A stretch of 64,000 nucleotides of DNA from Pseudomonas cannabina. GTDB taxonomy: Bacteria; Pseudomonadota; Gammaproteobacteria; Pseudomonadales; Pseudomonadaceae. The notes below the pieces were generated by a model. It ran no database searches, was not told the DNA's origin, and was given only the letters and a program-made list of their open reading frames with translations. Position 1 is the first letter of the stretch. Every line of letters begins with the position of its first letter. Made by a program: the position numbers and the translations under genes. Positions 1 through 8,960 of the stretch are shown one piece after another. Location: the NCBI RefSeq assembly GCF_900100365.1, contig NZ_FNKU01000001.1:1054001-1118000 (forward strand), written 5' to 3'.

Positions 1-2
1 GA

Positions 3-377
3 GAGCATCTTGCGCAACAGGGCGCGTCGGTTAAACCCAAGTCACTCAAAGTGCGTGTTGCGCTGGCTGCATCGCTTGAAGGTAAAGTACAGCCAACTGA
101 CAGCGTGTTCATCTTTGCCCGCGCAATCAACGGCCCGGCCGCGCCGCTGGCGGTCAAGCGCATCACCGTGGCGGACCTGCCTGCCGAGGTCGAACTCAGT
201 GATGCCGACGCAATGTTGCCGCAACTGAAACTGTCGACCTCTGCGCAAGTCCAACTGATGGCGCGAGTGTCTCGCGCAGGGCAGCCAACCACCGGTGAGT
301 GGGTCGGCCGCAGTCAGCCGCTGGCCAGCGATACCCAGGCGCAGCAGGTAGTGACCATCGACAGTCCGGATAAATAG
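3..377 (+). CDS. ccmI: CcmI-like cytochrome c biogenesis protein, C-terminal part
   Basis: The gene enters from the left edge and its start lies outside the window; the frame is open from base 3 to the TAG at 375-377. The roughly 124 visible residues match the periplasmic C-terminal domain of CcmI/CycH. Recognisable features are a stretch like VFIFARA followed by GPAAPLAVKR, and a later block with LPQLKLS, typical of this domain. CcmI presents apocytochrome c to the CcmF/H haem ligation complex in the periplasm. The next gene, a small lipoprotein, begins 10 bases after the stop and is probably co-transcribed. The call is by family resemblance of the C-terminus only, because the membrane and TPR parts are not in the window. 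Confidence 0.75.
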   Translation, partial: EHLAQQGASVKPKSLKVRVALAASLEGKVQPTDSVFIFARAINGPAAPLAVKRITVADLPAEVELSDADAMLPQLKLSTSAQVQLMARVSRAGQPTTGEWVGRSQPLASDTQAQQVVTIDSPDK

Positions 378-387
378 AGAATCGCTT

Positions 388-795
388 ATGTACCATACCG
401 CACGCATCACCTTGTTGGGTCTGGTCGTTGGCCTGAGTGCCTGTGCAGTCCAGCATCCGGCACCGCCACACAGCCAGGAGCCGATTCCGACCCTGCCGGG
501 CGGCCAGCAGCCCGAGGCTCCGCGTCCACCGCCTGCACCGGCGGAGCCCGCCAAGGCGCCTGTCGCAGGGCCGAAAACCTCGGCCAGTTTTGCGCCACCG
601 CCGGGCGGTGGCAGCCATTGGGATCCGCGCTTGGGCGTCTATGTGATGGACGATCAGCCTAATACGTTTTACCGCCAGCGCACGTATTACCAGTGGAACA
701 ATGGCTGGAGCTGGGCCACGAATCCAGACGGCCCTTGGCAGGCGACCGATGCCAGTGGTGTACCCTCAGGGTTGGGTAAACAGTTTGGCAATTGA
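388..795 (+). CDS. Proline-rich lipoprotein, function unknown
   Basis: A 135-residue protein with a type II signal sequence: a basic/hydrophobic start and lipobox LSAC, so Cys19 would be the lipidated residue. Residues about 25-75 are very rich in Pro and Ala, a likely unstructured tether. The C-terminal half has an aromatic-rich segment with several Tyr and Trp residues, around YYQWNNGWSW. The gene follows the CcmI-like gene by 10 bases and ends just before a strong bidirectional hairpin. Small lipoproteins of this type occur next to cytochrome c genes in pseudomonads, but no function can be assigned from sequence. Confidence 0.8.
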   Translation: MYHTARITLLGLVVGLSACAVQHPAPPHSQEPIPTLPGGQQPEAPRPPPAPAEPAKAPVAGPKTSASFAPPPGGGSHWDPRLGVYVMDDQPNTFYRQRTYYQWNNGWSWATNPDGPWQATDASGVPSGLGKQFGN

Positions 796-810
796 TTCAA
801 TCTTCAAATT

Positions 811-840
811 AAAACGGCGACCTCTTGAGGTCGCCGTTTT
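811..840. terminator. Bidirectional terminator between lipoprotein gene and sbp
   Basis: A perfect 30-base palindrome: 14-base arms flanking a TT centre, with A4 on one side and T4 on the other. It lies between two convergent genes (stops at 795 and 857), so it can end transcription from both sides. Confidence 0.9.
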
Positions 841-856
841 GCATTACGCAAGCTGC

Positions 857-1855
857 TTATTTGACCGGATAGATCTGATCGAACACGCCACCGTCAATGA
901 AGTGGGTCTTCTGCACGGTGCGCCAGTCACAGAAGGTTTTCTCGACCGACAGGAAGTCGACTTTCGGGAAGCGATCCTGGAATTTGGCGAGAATTTGCGG
1001 ATCGCGTGGGCGCAGGTAATTGTTGGCGGCGATCTCCTGACCTTCAGGCGACCACAGGTACTTCAGGTATTCCTCGGCCAGCGCTCGGGAGTTCTTCTTG
1101 TCCACCACCTTGTCGACCACACTCACCGGCGGCTCGGCTTCGGCCGACACGGATGGGTAAACCACTTCGAACTGATCGCGACCGAACTCGCGGGCAATCA
1201 TTTCGGCTTCGTTCTCGAAGGTCACCAGCACGTCGCCGATCTGGTTGGTCATGAAGGTGGTGGTCGCGCCACGGCCGCCGGTGTCGAGCACCGGTACATG
1301 GTGGAACAGGTCGCCGACGAACTTTTTCGCAGCGGCTTCATCGCCACCGTTTTTCAGGGTGTAGCCCCAGGCCGACAGGTAGGTGTAGCGGCCGTTGCCC
1401 GAGGTTTTCGGGTTGGGCACGATGACTTCGACGCCATCCTTGACCAGGTCGGGCCAGTCTTTCAGGGCCTTGGGGTTGCCCTTGCGGACGATGAACACCG
1501 TGGCTGAAGTGAACGGCGCGCTGTTGTTCGGCAGGCGCGTGACCCAGTCTTTCGGCACCAGCCCGCCATTGTCAGCCAGCGCGTTTATGTCGGTGGCCAT
1601 GTTCATGGTAATCACGTCAGCCGGCAGCCCGTCGATCACCGAACGCGCCTGCTTGCTCGACCCGCCAAACGACATCTGCACGGTTACGTCTTCATTCTTT
1701 TCGGCTTTCCAGTGTTTCTGGAAGGCGCTGTTGTAGTCCTTGTAGAAGTCACGCATGACGTCGTAGGAAACGTTGAGCAGTGTCGGGGCTGCCTGGGCGG
1801 CGCTGGCAAAAGCCAGGCCGGCGGCCAGTAGCGAAGCGGCGAAGAGTTTATTCAC
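857..1855 (-). CDS. sbp: Periplasmic sulfate-binding protein of an ABC transporter
   Basis: A 332-residue secreted protein with a signal peptide cleaved near AQAA (residues 20-23). It begins with the family pattern LLNVSYDVMRDFYKDYN and carries SFGGSSKQ and the PADVITMNM segment found in sulfate/thiosulfate-binding proteins Sbp and CysP. A VPNPKTSGNGRYT block forms part of the anion-binding cleft. Length matches the family (about 330). The permease and ATPase genes are not adjacent, so this looks like a stand-alone sbp. It ends against the shared terminator at 811-840. Sbp versus CysP cannot be settled fully, but the N-terminal pattern favours Sbp. Confidence 0.92.
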   Translation of the reverse strand: MNKLFAASLLAAGLAFASAAQAAPTLLNVSYDVMRDFYKDYNSAFQKHWKAEKNEDVTVQMSFGGSSKQARSVIDGLPADVITMNMATDINALADNGGLVPKDWVTRLPNNSAPFTSATVFIVRKGNPKALKDWPDLVKDGVEVIVPNPKTSGNGRYTYLSAWGYTLKNGGDEAAAKKFVGDLFHHVPVLDTGGRGATTTFMTNQIGDVLVTFENEAEMIAREFGRDQFEVVYPSVSAEAEPPVSVVDKVVDKKNSRALAEEYLKYLWSPEGQEIAANNYLRPRDPQILAKFQDRFPKVDFLSVEKTFCDWRTVQKTHFIDGGVFDQIYPVK

Positions 1856-1953
1856 TGCAGGGTCCTTGAGATTGTTTTAATGAAGCTTGATGGCGTAATG
1901 CCGTGACACTATCAGCATCGTGTCTGCAGTTTAAAGACTGAAAAGGTCTTTGC

Positions 1954-2787
1954 TTATGCCGTGTGCTCTACTTTCGCAAACAATTGATTGCCGCAACGGG
2001 AACAGAACGCCGCGCCATGCTCGTGGACGTTCTTCGAACAGACCGGGCAATCGTGTTTCAACTGATCGCCGCGCATGGCATTGGCCAGTTCGGCGGTGAA
2101 AATCCCGGTGGGTACGGCGATGATCGAATAACCGATGATCATCACCAGCGACGAGAGCATCTGACCCAGCGGCGTTTTGGGTACGATATCGCCGAAACCG
2201 ACGGTGGTGAGGGTCACGATAGCCCAGTAAATGCCTTTGGGGATGCTGGTGAAGCCATGTTCCGGGCCTTCGATCACGTACATCAGCGTGCCGAACACCG
2301 TGACCAGGGTCGAAACGGTGACCAGAAACACGATGATCTTCTGTTTGCTGCCGCGTAGCGCAGCCAGCAGGTAGTTGGCCTGTCGCAGGTAGGTGCCCAG
2401 TTTGAGCACCCGGAAAATCCGCAGCATGCGAATGATCCGCACGATCAGCAGGTATTGCGCGTCGCTGTAATAAATCGACAGCACGCCTGGCACAATCGCC
2501 AGCAGGTCGACCAGGCCGTAGAAGCTGAAGGCGTATTTCAGCGGCCGGGGCGAGCAGTACAGGCGCAGGATGTACTCAATCGCGAACAGCAGCGTAAAAC
2601 CCCATTCGATCCAGGCGAACAGCATCGCGTAATCGCGGTGAATACTCTCGATACTGTCGATGATCGTGACCAGCAGGCTGAGCAGAATCGCCACCAGCAC
2701 GATCTTGTCAAACGTCCGCCCGGCAGGCGTATTGGCCTCGAAAATAACGATATGCAACCGCTCGCGGCGGCTGAGAGAGGTGTCCAT
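1954..2787 (-). CDS. Voltage-gated potassium-type ion channel with C-terminal zinc ribbon
   Basis: A 277-residue six-transmembrane channel subunit. The voltage-sensor S4 is visible as a repeated Arg pattern (VRIIRMLRIFRVLKL, about residues 115-130). The pore loop carries the potassium selectivity filter TVGFGD near residue 195. After the last membrane helix the cytoplasmic tail has a zinc-ribbon pattern, CPVC followed about 15 residues later by CSRC, which could bind one zinc ion. Transport of K+ through a tetramer is inferred from the filter. The gene is monocistronic on the minus strand, with a repeat cluster upstream. Confidence 0.88.
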   Translation of the reverse strand: MDTSLSRRERLHIVIFEANTPAGRTFDKIVLVAILLSLLVTIIDSIESIHRDYAMLFAWIEWGFTLLFAIEYILRLYCSPRPLKYAFSFYGLVDLLAIVPGVLSIYYSDAQYLLIVRIIRMLRIFRVLKLGTYLRQANYLLAALRGSKQKIIVFLVTVSTLVTVFGTLMYVIEGPEHGFTSIPKGIYWAIVTLTTVGFGDIVPKTPLGQMLSSLVMIIGYSIIAVPTGIFTAELANAMRGDQLKHDCPVCSKNVHEHGAAFCSRCGNQLFAKVEHTA

Positions 2788-2904
2788 GATGCTTCCCGAT
2801 GCAAAGATCGGCAGAGCCTAGGAGCATGGCTCGGCAAGTGCAAGCACCATGGCGAAGATCGGACGCGGAGCGTCCAAAACTGCGTTCCTACGCTGGAGCG
2901 TAAG

Positions 2905-3042
2905 GAACGATAGCCTCAACTGTCGTGCAAACGCTCCGCGGCATGCCGTTCCAGAAACGATTATCGTGCGACGCTCCGCGTCGTCATGCCGTTCGAGACG
3001 CTCCGCGTCCTCTTGCGACGCAGAGTGTCGTGAACGCACACT
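2905..3042. repeat. REP-like repeat cluster, copy A
   Basis: Tandem imperfect units built around GACGCTCCGCGTC and CATGCCGTTC, some of them self-complementary. The same order of units (CCTCAACTGTCGTGC, then CGCTCCGCGGCATGCCGTTC, then ATCGTGCGACGCTCCGCGTC) recurs downstream of the next gene at 3828-3975 with scattered changes. The cluster fills the gap between the channel gene and the acetyltransferase. Confidence 0.7.
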
Positions 3043-3082
3043 CAAGCGCGTATGACAAGCCAGGTGGGAGAGGGAAGGACAC

Positions 3083-3631
3083 ATGCAGCATTCAGGCGAA
3101 GGCTTTTCTCTCAGAACGTTGGCGTTTGATGACTCTGAGTTGATCCAACGTTATGAGCAGGCCAATCGCAGTCACCTGCAGCCCTGGGAACCGTTGAGGG
3201 GCGACGACTATTTCGTCCTCGAAAACGCCAGATCAAGGGTTCAGCAGCAATGGGAAAGCATGCAGACCGGCAACGCGATTTTTTTCTTGGTCACGGAGCC
3301 TGAGAGCGGCGAGCTGCTGGGGCGGTGCAGTTACACGAACATCGTGAGGGGCGCTTTCCAGGCCTGCAATCTCGGCTTCTCATTGGCGGAAACGGCTCAG
3401 GGCCGGGGCTTGATGAGAAGGGCGCTTGAGGTTACCAATCGCTATTGCTTTGAACAGATGGGCCTGCACCGGATCATGGCCAACCACATGCCGGCCAATG
3501 TACGAAGTGAGCGACTGCTGCAGTCGTTGGGCTTTGAAAAAGAAGGCTATGCGCGTGCCTACCTGAACATTGCCGGGGTTTGGGAAGATCATGTATTGCG
3601 AGCGTTGATTCATCCGGGTGACGTCATTTAG
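3083..3631 (+). CDS. GNAT N-acetyltransferase, RimJ/RimL-like
   Basis: A 182-residue acetyltransferase. The N-terminus [14 protein letters not shown] is the first strand and helix of the RimJ/RimL type. The coenzyme A loop is seen as [16 protein letters not shown] (residues about 112-127), followed by the family segment [20 protein letters not shown] and [10 protein letters not shown]. The chosen ATG has a GGGAAGGA ribosome site 5-11 bases upstream. Members acetylate N-terminal residues of ribosomal proteins or small amines; the substrate here cannot be inferred. The gene sits alone between two related repeat clusters. Confidence 0.88.
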   Translation: MQHSGEGFSLRTLAFDDSELIQRYEQANRSHLQPWEPLRGDDYFVLENARSRVQQQWESMQTGNAIFFLVTEPESGELLGRCSYTNIVRGAFQACNLGFSLAETAQGRGLMRRALEVTNRYCFEQMGLHRIMANHMPANVRSERLLQSLGFEKEGYARAYLNIAGVWEDHVLRALIHPGDVI

Positions 3632-3742
3632 CTTCTGCCCGGAGTGCATTGGAGCTTCAGGAGGTTATGACGGCTGCGATGGGCTGCCTCGGGAGTGTCT
3701 GATGTATCGTATGCACCGGTTTTGCTGTCGGTTCCCGACAGA

Positions 3743-3779
3743 TCGCGGACAAGCGAAGCGTCGCCCGGTCCGCTCCTAC
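3743..3779. repeat. REP element (CCGGGCGACGCTTCGC type), inverted copy
   Basis: An imperfect palindrome whose minus-strand reading contains GAGCGGACCGGGCGACGC followed by TTCGCTTGTCCGCGA. Close relatives occur at 14528-14555 and 14679-14712, so this is a dispersed Pseudomonas-type REP unit. Confidence 0.7.
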
Positions 3780-3827
3780 ATTCCCGTGCATTCGGACAGA
3801 TGGGACGTAACGATCGATCGCCTCAGC

Positions 3828-3975
3828 TATCATGCAGACGCTCTACGGCATGACGTTCGAAGAAACCACTATCGTGCGACGCTCTGCGGCATGGCGTTCG
3901 AGAAACCACTATCGTGCGACGCTCTGCGTCGCATGCCGTTCGGGACGCTCTGCGTCCTCTTGCTGCTGCAATTCC
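3828..3975. repeat. REP-like repeat cluster, copy B
   Basis: Units ATCGTGCGACGCTCTGCG and CATGCCGTTCGGGACGCTCT repeat here; one block starting CCACTATCGTGCGACGC is present twice in tandem about 40 bases apart. The order of units matches cluster A at 2905-3042, in the same orientation. Nothing in the 3632-4010 gap looks coding. Confidence 0.7.
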
Positions 3976-4010
3976 CTACATCCCGACAAATCGTGGACAA
4001 GCGACGCGTC

Positions 4011-5444
4011 CTATTTCCCGGCCGCGTCATCTTTCTCCCAGCCGCCGCCCAGGGCCAGGAACAGGTTGATCTGCCCCATCGCGACTTCGGTGTTGGCTTC
4101 GGCCAGTTGGGCGCGGACGTCGGTGTAGGTGCGGGTGGCTTGCAGGTCGGCGAGGAATGACGCGCGGCCGGCCTGGTAGAAACGGTGGGTCTGGTCAGCG
4201 GCCTCTTTGGCCGATTGTTCGGCATCTTTCAGCGCATCGCGACGGTCGAGCAGGGCGGTGTATTGCGCCAGCCCGGTCTGGGTTTCACGGATGGCGCTGA
4301 GCACCACGCCGTCAAAGCGCGCCAGTGCCGCTTGTGCCGACGCTTCTGCCTGATGGATACGCGCCCGCGAGCCATTGGACGGGAGGGTCCAGTTCAGCAG
4401 CGGCCCGAAGCCCCAGCGGTTGGCGGCCGGTTTGCCGAGGTTTTCGATCAGGCCGGTGGTGCCGATGCTCGCGCCGATGCTGATGTCCGGATAAAGCTCA
4501 CCGGTCGCGACACCAATCTGGGCCGTGGACACCGCCAGTTGCCGTTCGGCCTGACGCACGTCCGGGCGGCGTTTGAGCAGCGCGGCGCCATCGCCCACGG
4601 ACATGACCTGAGCAATATGTGGCAGCGCGTTGCAGGTGCTGACCCCGGCCGGCAATTGCTCGACCGGCTTGGCCAGGAGCATCGACAGGCGGAACATCGC
4701 CGCCTGACGCCGAGCCTCGTAACGCGGCATTTCGGCACGCAACGATTTGAACTGCGTCTGCGAGCGCGTGACTTGGGTTTCATCACCGCGCCCGGCATCG
4801 CGCAAGCGCTGGTTGAGGGTCACGCTCTGCTGTTGCAAGGCCAGCGACTCGTGGGCGATGTCGAGCTCTTCGTTGGCCGCGCAGATCTGCGTATAAGCCC
4901 GCACGACGTCAGCGACCACGGTGATACGCGCCGTATCGACCGCCGCCTGATTGGCATCGATATTGGCCTGCGCCGCTTCGATGCCCCGCTGCAAGGTGCC
5001 GAACAGGTCGAATTGATACGACGTGGTGATACCCACATCACCAACATTGGACACCGGCACCTTGTCGGTCAGCAGATACGCTTCGCCGGATTCCTGCACA
5101 CGCTGCGCACCGATCTTCGCGCCATTGGTAAAGCCACCTGCCGCCTCGGCCTCGGCGTTCCGATAACGCGAGCGTTGCAGGTTGGCGGCCGCCACACGCA
5201 GATCGGTATTCGACGCCATGGCCTGGCGCACCAGCTCATCCAGACGCGCATCCTGATACAAGCGCCACCAATGCACGGGCACCGGGGCCGAAACGGTGTT
5301 CACCGAGCGGCCCGCCAGTTCGCCCTGTAAATCCGGGCGATTGATCGCGCCGTCTTTCGGCAGTTGGTAATCCGGCCCGACCATCTGACAGGCCGACAGC
5401 AGAGCGCTCAACCCCAGCGCACTCAGGCGTGCAGCGCGTTTCAT
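4011..5444 (-). CDS. Outer-membrane efflux lipoprotein, NodT/OprM family
   Basis: A 477-residue outer-membrane factor with a lipobox at LLSAC, so Cys19 would be lipidated. Two related TolC-type repeats are present, with the signature WWRLYQDARLDELVRQAM early in the first and KRRPDVRQAERQLA near the start of the second. It forms the trimeric exit duct of a tripartite pump and should pair with the HlyD-type adaptor encoded just upstream. The ATG overlaps the adaptor stop codon by 4 bases, making it the last gene of a five-gene operon. Substrate is probably aromatic acids or related toxic compounds, judged from the FUSC and DUF1656 partners. Confidence 0.92.
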   Translation of the reverse strand: MKRAARLSALGLSALLSACQMVGPDYQLPKDGAINRPDLQGELAGRSVNTVSAPVPVHWWRLYQDARLDELVRQAMASNTDLRVAAANLQRSRYRNAEAEAAGGFTNGAKIGAQRVQESGEAYLLTDKVPVSNVGDVGITTSYQFDLFGTLQRGIEAAQANIDANQAAVDTARITVVADVVRAYTQICAANEELDIAHESLALQQQSVTLNQRLRDAGRGDETQVTRSQTQFKSLRAEMPRYEARRQAAMFRLSMLLAKPVEQLPAGVSTCNALPHIAQVMSVGDGAALLKRRPDVRQAERQLAVSTAQIGVATGELYPDISIGASIGTTGLIENLGKPAANRWGFGPLLNWTLPSNGSRARIHQAEASAQAALARFDGVVLSAIRETQTGLAQYTALLDRRDALKDAEQSAKEAADQTHRFYQAGRASFLADLQATRTYTDVRAQLAEANTEVAMGQINLFLALGGGWEKDDAAGK

Positions 5445-6325
5445 CGGGTGGTCTCCTGCGTATCTTCGACGATCGACACCGTCGTGGTCCGCCCGGCGAT
5501 CATGCGGAAGTCTTTCGGGACATCATCGAAAGCGATGCGCACCGGAATCCGCTGCGCCAGGCGCACCCAGCTGAACGCCGGGTTGACGTTGGGCAGCAGG
5601 TTCGAGCCGCTGGTGCGGTCACGGTCTTCGATACCCGCGACGATGCTCACCACATGGCCGGTCAAGCGCGCGTTATCGCCGATGACGCGGATGTCCACGC
5701 CCTGGCCGACATGAATGCCGTCCAGCTTGGTTTCTTCGAAATAGCCGTCGATGTGAAACGAAGCCGAATCGACCACGGACAGCACCGGACGCCCGGCGGT
5801 GACGAGTTCATGCTCGCGAGGCGCGCGGTCGTTGAGGTAGCCGTCCACCGGGCTGCGAATCACCGAGCGATCCAGATTCAGCTGCGCAGCGTCCACTGCC
5901 ACCCGTGCTTCACCCAACGCCGACAGCGCGCGGGCTTCTCGAGACTGGCTTTCTTCCAGTTGCTCACGGGCGACCAGATTGCCCAGGCTGCGGTTACGCC
6001 GGTTCTCGCGGCGCGCCTGTTCCCAGGTTTCCTGACGCTCGGCGACAGTGGCCTGTGCCTGACGCAGCGACAGACGGAAGCGGTCCTGATCGATGCTGAA
6101 CAGCACCTGGCCCTTGTGCACCGGCTGATTGTCAGTCACTTCGACCTTCTGGATCAGCCCGGACACGTCCGGTGCGATCTGCACGACATCGGCGCGAATG
6201 TGGCCGTCGCGCGTCCAGGGCGCATACATGTAATACATCACCATCCGCCACACGACGACGGCGGCCAGGGTGACAACCAGTAGGGTCAGGACCACGCGGC
6301 CCAGTGTCAGTATCGGTTTTTTCAT
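5441..6325 (-). CDS. HlyD-type periplasmic adaptor, AaeA-like
   Basis: A 294-residue membrane-fusion protein with one N-terminal membrane helix (about residues 8-30) and the pattern YYMYAPWTRDGHIRADVVQI, characteristic of AaeA/EmrA-like adaptors of FUSC pumps. A lipoyl half-motif (APDVSGLIQKVEVTDNQPV) leads into a coiled-coil hairpin (about residues 75-130), and RSPVDGYLND closes the lipoyl domain. The gene overlaps both neighbours by 4 bases. It should link the inner-membrane FUSC protein to the NodT channel. Confidence 0.9.
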   Translation of the reverse strand: MKKPILTLGRVVLTLLVVTLAAVVVWRMVMYYMYAPWTRDGHIRADVVQIAPDVSGLIQKVEVTDNQPVHKGQVLFSIDQDRFRLSLRQAQATVAERQETWEQARRENRRNRSLGNLVAREQLEESQSREARALSALGEARVAVDAAQLNLDRSVIRSPVDGYLNDRAPREHELVTAGRPVLSVVDSASFHIDGYFEETKLDGIHVGQGVDIRVIGDNARLTGHVVSIVAGIEDRDRTSGSNLLPNVNPAFSWVRLAQRIPVRIAFDDVPKDFRMIAGRTTTVSIVEDTQETTR

Positions 6326-6531
6326 GTCATCAGGTATCGACTGAGAGTATCCACGGCGCCGAGCAACAAAGCGTATAGACCTACGTTGAACAAAGCCCGG
6401 TGCCAGACCAGACGGTAGAAGTGCGCACGCAGCAGAACCGCGTGCACGCCGAGAAACAGCACATAGGCAACGCCCATCATTGCCAGAAACGTGGGAATGA
6501 AGATCCCGCTGATGTCCAGATCACCAATCAC
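6322..6531 (-). CDS. DUF1656 small inner-membrane protein, AaeX-like
   Basis: A 69-residue protein with two predicted membrane helices (about residues 10-30 and 45-65) and the early motif DISGIFIPTF. DUF1656/AaeX proteins are regularly encoded between the FUSC pump subunit and the HlyD adaptor, as here. Their role in the pump is unknown. It overlaps the genes on either side by 4 bases. Confidence 0.88.
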   Translation of the reverse strand: MIGDLDISGIFIPTFLAMMGVAYVLFLGVHAVLLRAHFYRLVWHRALFNVGLYALLLGAVDTLSRYLMT

Positions 6532-8498
6532 AGCGGCGCTCCATCGATGTTGTGTGGCAGTTGCTCGGTCATTTCCCCGGCCACAGTGACGATTTCCACG
6601 CCCGGCAACAGCGCCAGACGCAAGCCGCTGAGCGCATGCAGCAGATGGACGCGGGCCGGGTTATCGCCCATTTCCTGATCGGTCAGTGCGCGGCGCGCGC
6701 GGTCCATGGCCATTAACAGGCCTCGGGGGGCGGGCAGTCGCTCACCGGCCTTGCTGCAGTGTTTGAAATAGCCGCTGACCTCATCGATCACTTGGTGCAA
6801 TTGCAGTCGTGCTGCCGGTGTCGCGCGCCGGGTGTAGGCAATCAGGTCAAGCATGTTCAGCGCGACCCGCAGTTCGCGCAGGGCAATGTCGCGCCAGCTG
6901 AAGCGGGTCAGGCGTTTTACCGCCAGTTCGATACCGAACGGGCGAAACACCAAAGTCCAGATAAACGCGAACAGCAATCCGGCCGGGCCGGCCAGATTGG
7001 AATTGAGGAAGTTCATGAAGTCCGCATCGTAGGCGCTCTGGATGCTGATGAAGGACGAGGTGTTGACGATGGTCAGCAACGTGCCGAGGAAAAAACGCGG
7101 CTGCACGGTCAGGGTGCCGACGCAGATGAATGGCACCGCGAAGGCCAGCACCAGCATCGGGAAGTCGTGCAGGTTGGGCAGCACCACGAACAGGTACAGG
7201 CTGGCGAACACCACGGAGAGCAGGGTCCAGAAGAAGAAGCGGTAGATTTGCGGGGCCGGGTCGTCCATGGCCGCAAAGAAACTGCACGACACCGCCGCCA
7301 GCGCCACCGCGCTGGCGCCGTCTTTCCAGCCGAGCAGAATCCACAGCACCGACGCCGCGATGATCGCCAGCAAGGTCGAGGTCACTGAATAGAGCATCAG
7401 GCCGCGGTCGAGAAAGGGTGTCAGCCGGCCCAGTCGCCAATGGCGATACACCGCGCGCCACTGCGACTGGTCGTCGGTCTTGATCGCGTATTGCAGAGTG
7501 CGGCAGTCCTGCCACAGGTCGATCCATTCGCAGAGACGGAACAGGGTGTTGGACAGCAGCAACTGATCACGATCGTCCAGTTGCGCGGAGCCCGGCTGTA
7601 ACTGCTCCAGCTCGTTGTGCAACTGCTGCCATTGCTCGTCTTGCGGACCGTCGGCGGTGTTTTTCAGCCAGTCGCAGACGTGCTGCAACAGCGGCGAAAC
7701 GCTGGCCAGTAGATCCGGCATGCGCCGTTCCAGCGCCCACAGTGCATCGTCCAGCGCATCGATGACCGGCAGCAGATGAATCATCCGGCCGCGCAGTTCG
7801 TTGGCGTTGCGCACGGTCTGTTTGCGCGCGCCTTCGTGGCGCAACTGGCCGATCATCATTTCCAGCGAGTTGAAGCTGCCGACCATCGCGTTGCGCAGCG
7901 TGCCGATTTCCTCGGCCTGACAGGTGCGGCTGATGAAGCGCTCGCTGTAGGTCGAGGCGTCACTGAACCACTTCTCCGTCGTCGCCAGAAACACCGGTGC
8001 CAGACGCCGTGGCCAGAACATCGCGCCGACCACAGAGGCGCAGATGATGCCAAGGAAAATTTCCTCGGTGCGCGACACGGCGATATCGAATACCGCCTGC
8101 GGGTTATCGACCACCGGCAGGGAAATCAGCGGCATGGTGTAGCCCGCCAGCATCAGCGCGTAGCTGTTCGCGGTGCGCAGGTGCAGGGACAGGAACAGCA
8201 GCGTGCCGGTCCACAGCCCGACCACGATGGCCAATAACAACGGTGTCTGCACGAACATCGGCACCAGCAGCACGGACGCCGCGGCACCGGCCAGCGTTCC
8301 GGCGGCGCGATACAGCGCTTTTGAGCTGGTCGGGCCGACGAAAGGGCTGGAGACGATGTACACGGTGGCCATTGCCCAATAAGGGCGAGGCATTTCCATC
8401 AGCAGCGCGATATACAGCGCCAGCATCGAAGCGCCGAAGGTACGCACGCCGTAAAACCAGTCGCGCGCCGGAGGCACGCTGGAGAAAAAACCTTTCAA
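6528..8498 (-). CDS. FUSC-family inner-membrane efflux protein, AaeB-like
   Basis: A 656-residue integral membrane protein with two FUSC halves: membrane helices at about residues 20-165, a soluble stretch of about 200 residues, then a second helix cluster at about 360-520 and a soluble tail. The start RDWFYGVRTFGASMLALYIA and the PYWAMATVYIVSSPFVG segment are typical of AaeB/YccS-type aromatic acid exporters. Energy would come from the proton gradient. It overlaps the MarR gene and the DUF1656 gene by 4 bases each. Export of hydroxybenzoate or cinnamate compounds is inferred from family, not shown. Confidence 0.9.
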   Translation of the reverse strand: MKGFFSSVPPARDWFYGVRTFGASMLALYIALLMEMPRPYWAMATVYIVSSPFVGPTSSKALYRAAGTLAGAAASVLLVPMFVQTPLLLAIVVGLWTGTLLFLSLHLRTANSYALMLAGYTMPLISLPVVDNPQAVFDIAVSRTEEIFLGIICASVVGAMFWPRRLAPVFLATTEKWFSDASTYSERFISRTCQAEEIGTLRNAMVGSFNSLEMMIGQLRHEGARKQTVRNANELRGRMIHLLPVIDALDDALWALERRMPDLLASVSPLLQHVCDWLKNTADGPQDEQWQQLHNELEQLQPGSAQLDDRDQLLLSNTLFRLCEWIDLWQDCRTLQYAIKTDDQSQWRAVYRHWRLGRLTPFLDRGLMLYSVTSTLLAIIAASVLWILLGWKDGASAVALAAVSCSFFAAMDDPAPQIYRFFFWTLLSVVFASLYLFVVLPNLHDFPMLVLAFAVPFICVGTLTVQPRFFLGTLLTIVNTSSFISIQSAYDADFMNFLNSNLAGPAGLLFAFIWTLVFRPFGIELAVKRLTRFSWRDIALRELRVALNMLDLIAYTRRATPAARLQLHQVIDEVSGYFKHCSKAGERLPAPRGLLMAMDRARRALTDQEMGDNPARVHLLHALSGLRLALLPGVEIVTVAGEMTEQLPHNIDGAPL

Positions 8499-8947
8499 GC
8501 CTGGCCCCCGTGTTCACGTTGCGCCGCTTCGGAAAACGCCTGCAACACGCGCAAGGTGGCTTCCAGGTCAGCGGGTTGCAGGCCTTGAAACACATCGGCG
8601 CGCAAGCGTGTCAGCTCGGTCTCGATCGAGCTGGCCAGCGCGCGGCCTTTCGGCGTCAGGCTCAAGGCCTTGGCGCGGCGATCGTTGGGGTCTTCGGTGC
8701 GGCAGACGATGCCGGCTTTGCACAACTGGTCGAGCAAGCGAACCAGTGTCGGGCTTTCCATGCCTGCCGCCTGAGCCACTTTCACCTGATGCGCACCGTC
8801 GCCCAGGCGCGCGATGGCCAGCAGCGGCCCTGCGCAGGCTTCGGAAATGCCGTAGGTCACCAGCGTGTTCTGACAGATGCGTCGCCATTGGCGAGAGGCC
8901 GCTACCAGACCACTGCTGATTGCTCTATGCAGTGATTCGACAGACAT
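8495..8947 (-). CDS. MarR-family transcriptional regulator of the efflux operon
   Basis: A 150-residue winged-helix protein. The recognition helix and wing are visible in HQVKVAQAAGMESPTLVRLLDQL and GIVCRTEDPNDRRAKALSLT (the DxRxxxxxLT wing pattern). MarR dimers usually repress efflux operons and release DNA when they bind phenolic ligands. It is the first gene of the operon, with its stop overlapping the pump gene start by 4 bases. A nested inverted repeat lies immediately upstream and is a good autoregulatory operator. Confidence 0.93.
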   Translation of the reverse strand: MSVESLHRAISSGLVAASRQWRRICQNTLVTYGISEACAGPLLAIARLGDGAHQVKVAQAAGMESPTLVRLLDQLCKAGIVCRTEDPNDRRAKALSLTPKGRALASSIETELTRLRADVFQGLQPADLEATLRVLQAFSEAAQREHGGQA

Positions 8948-8960
8948 GAAGACACCAGGA

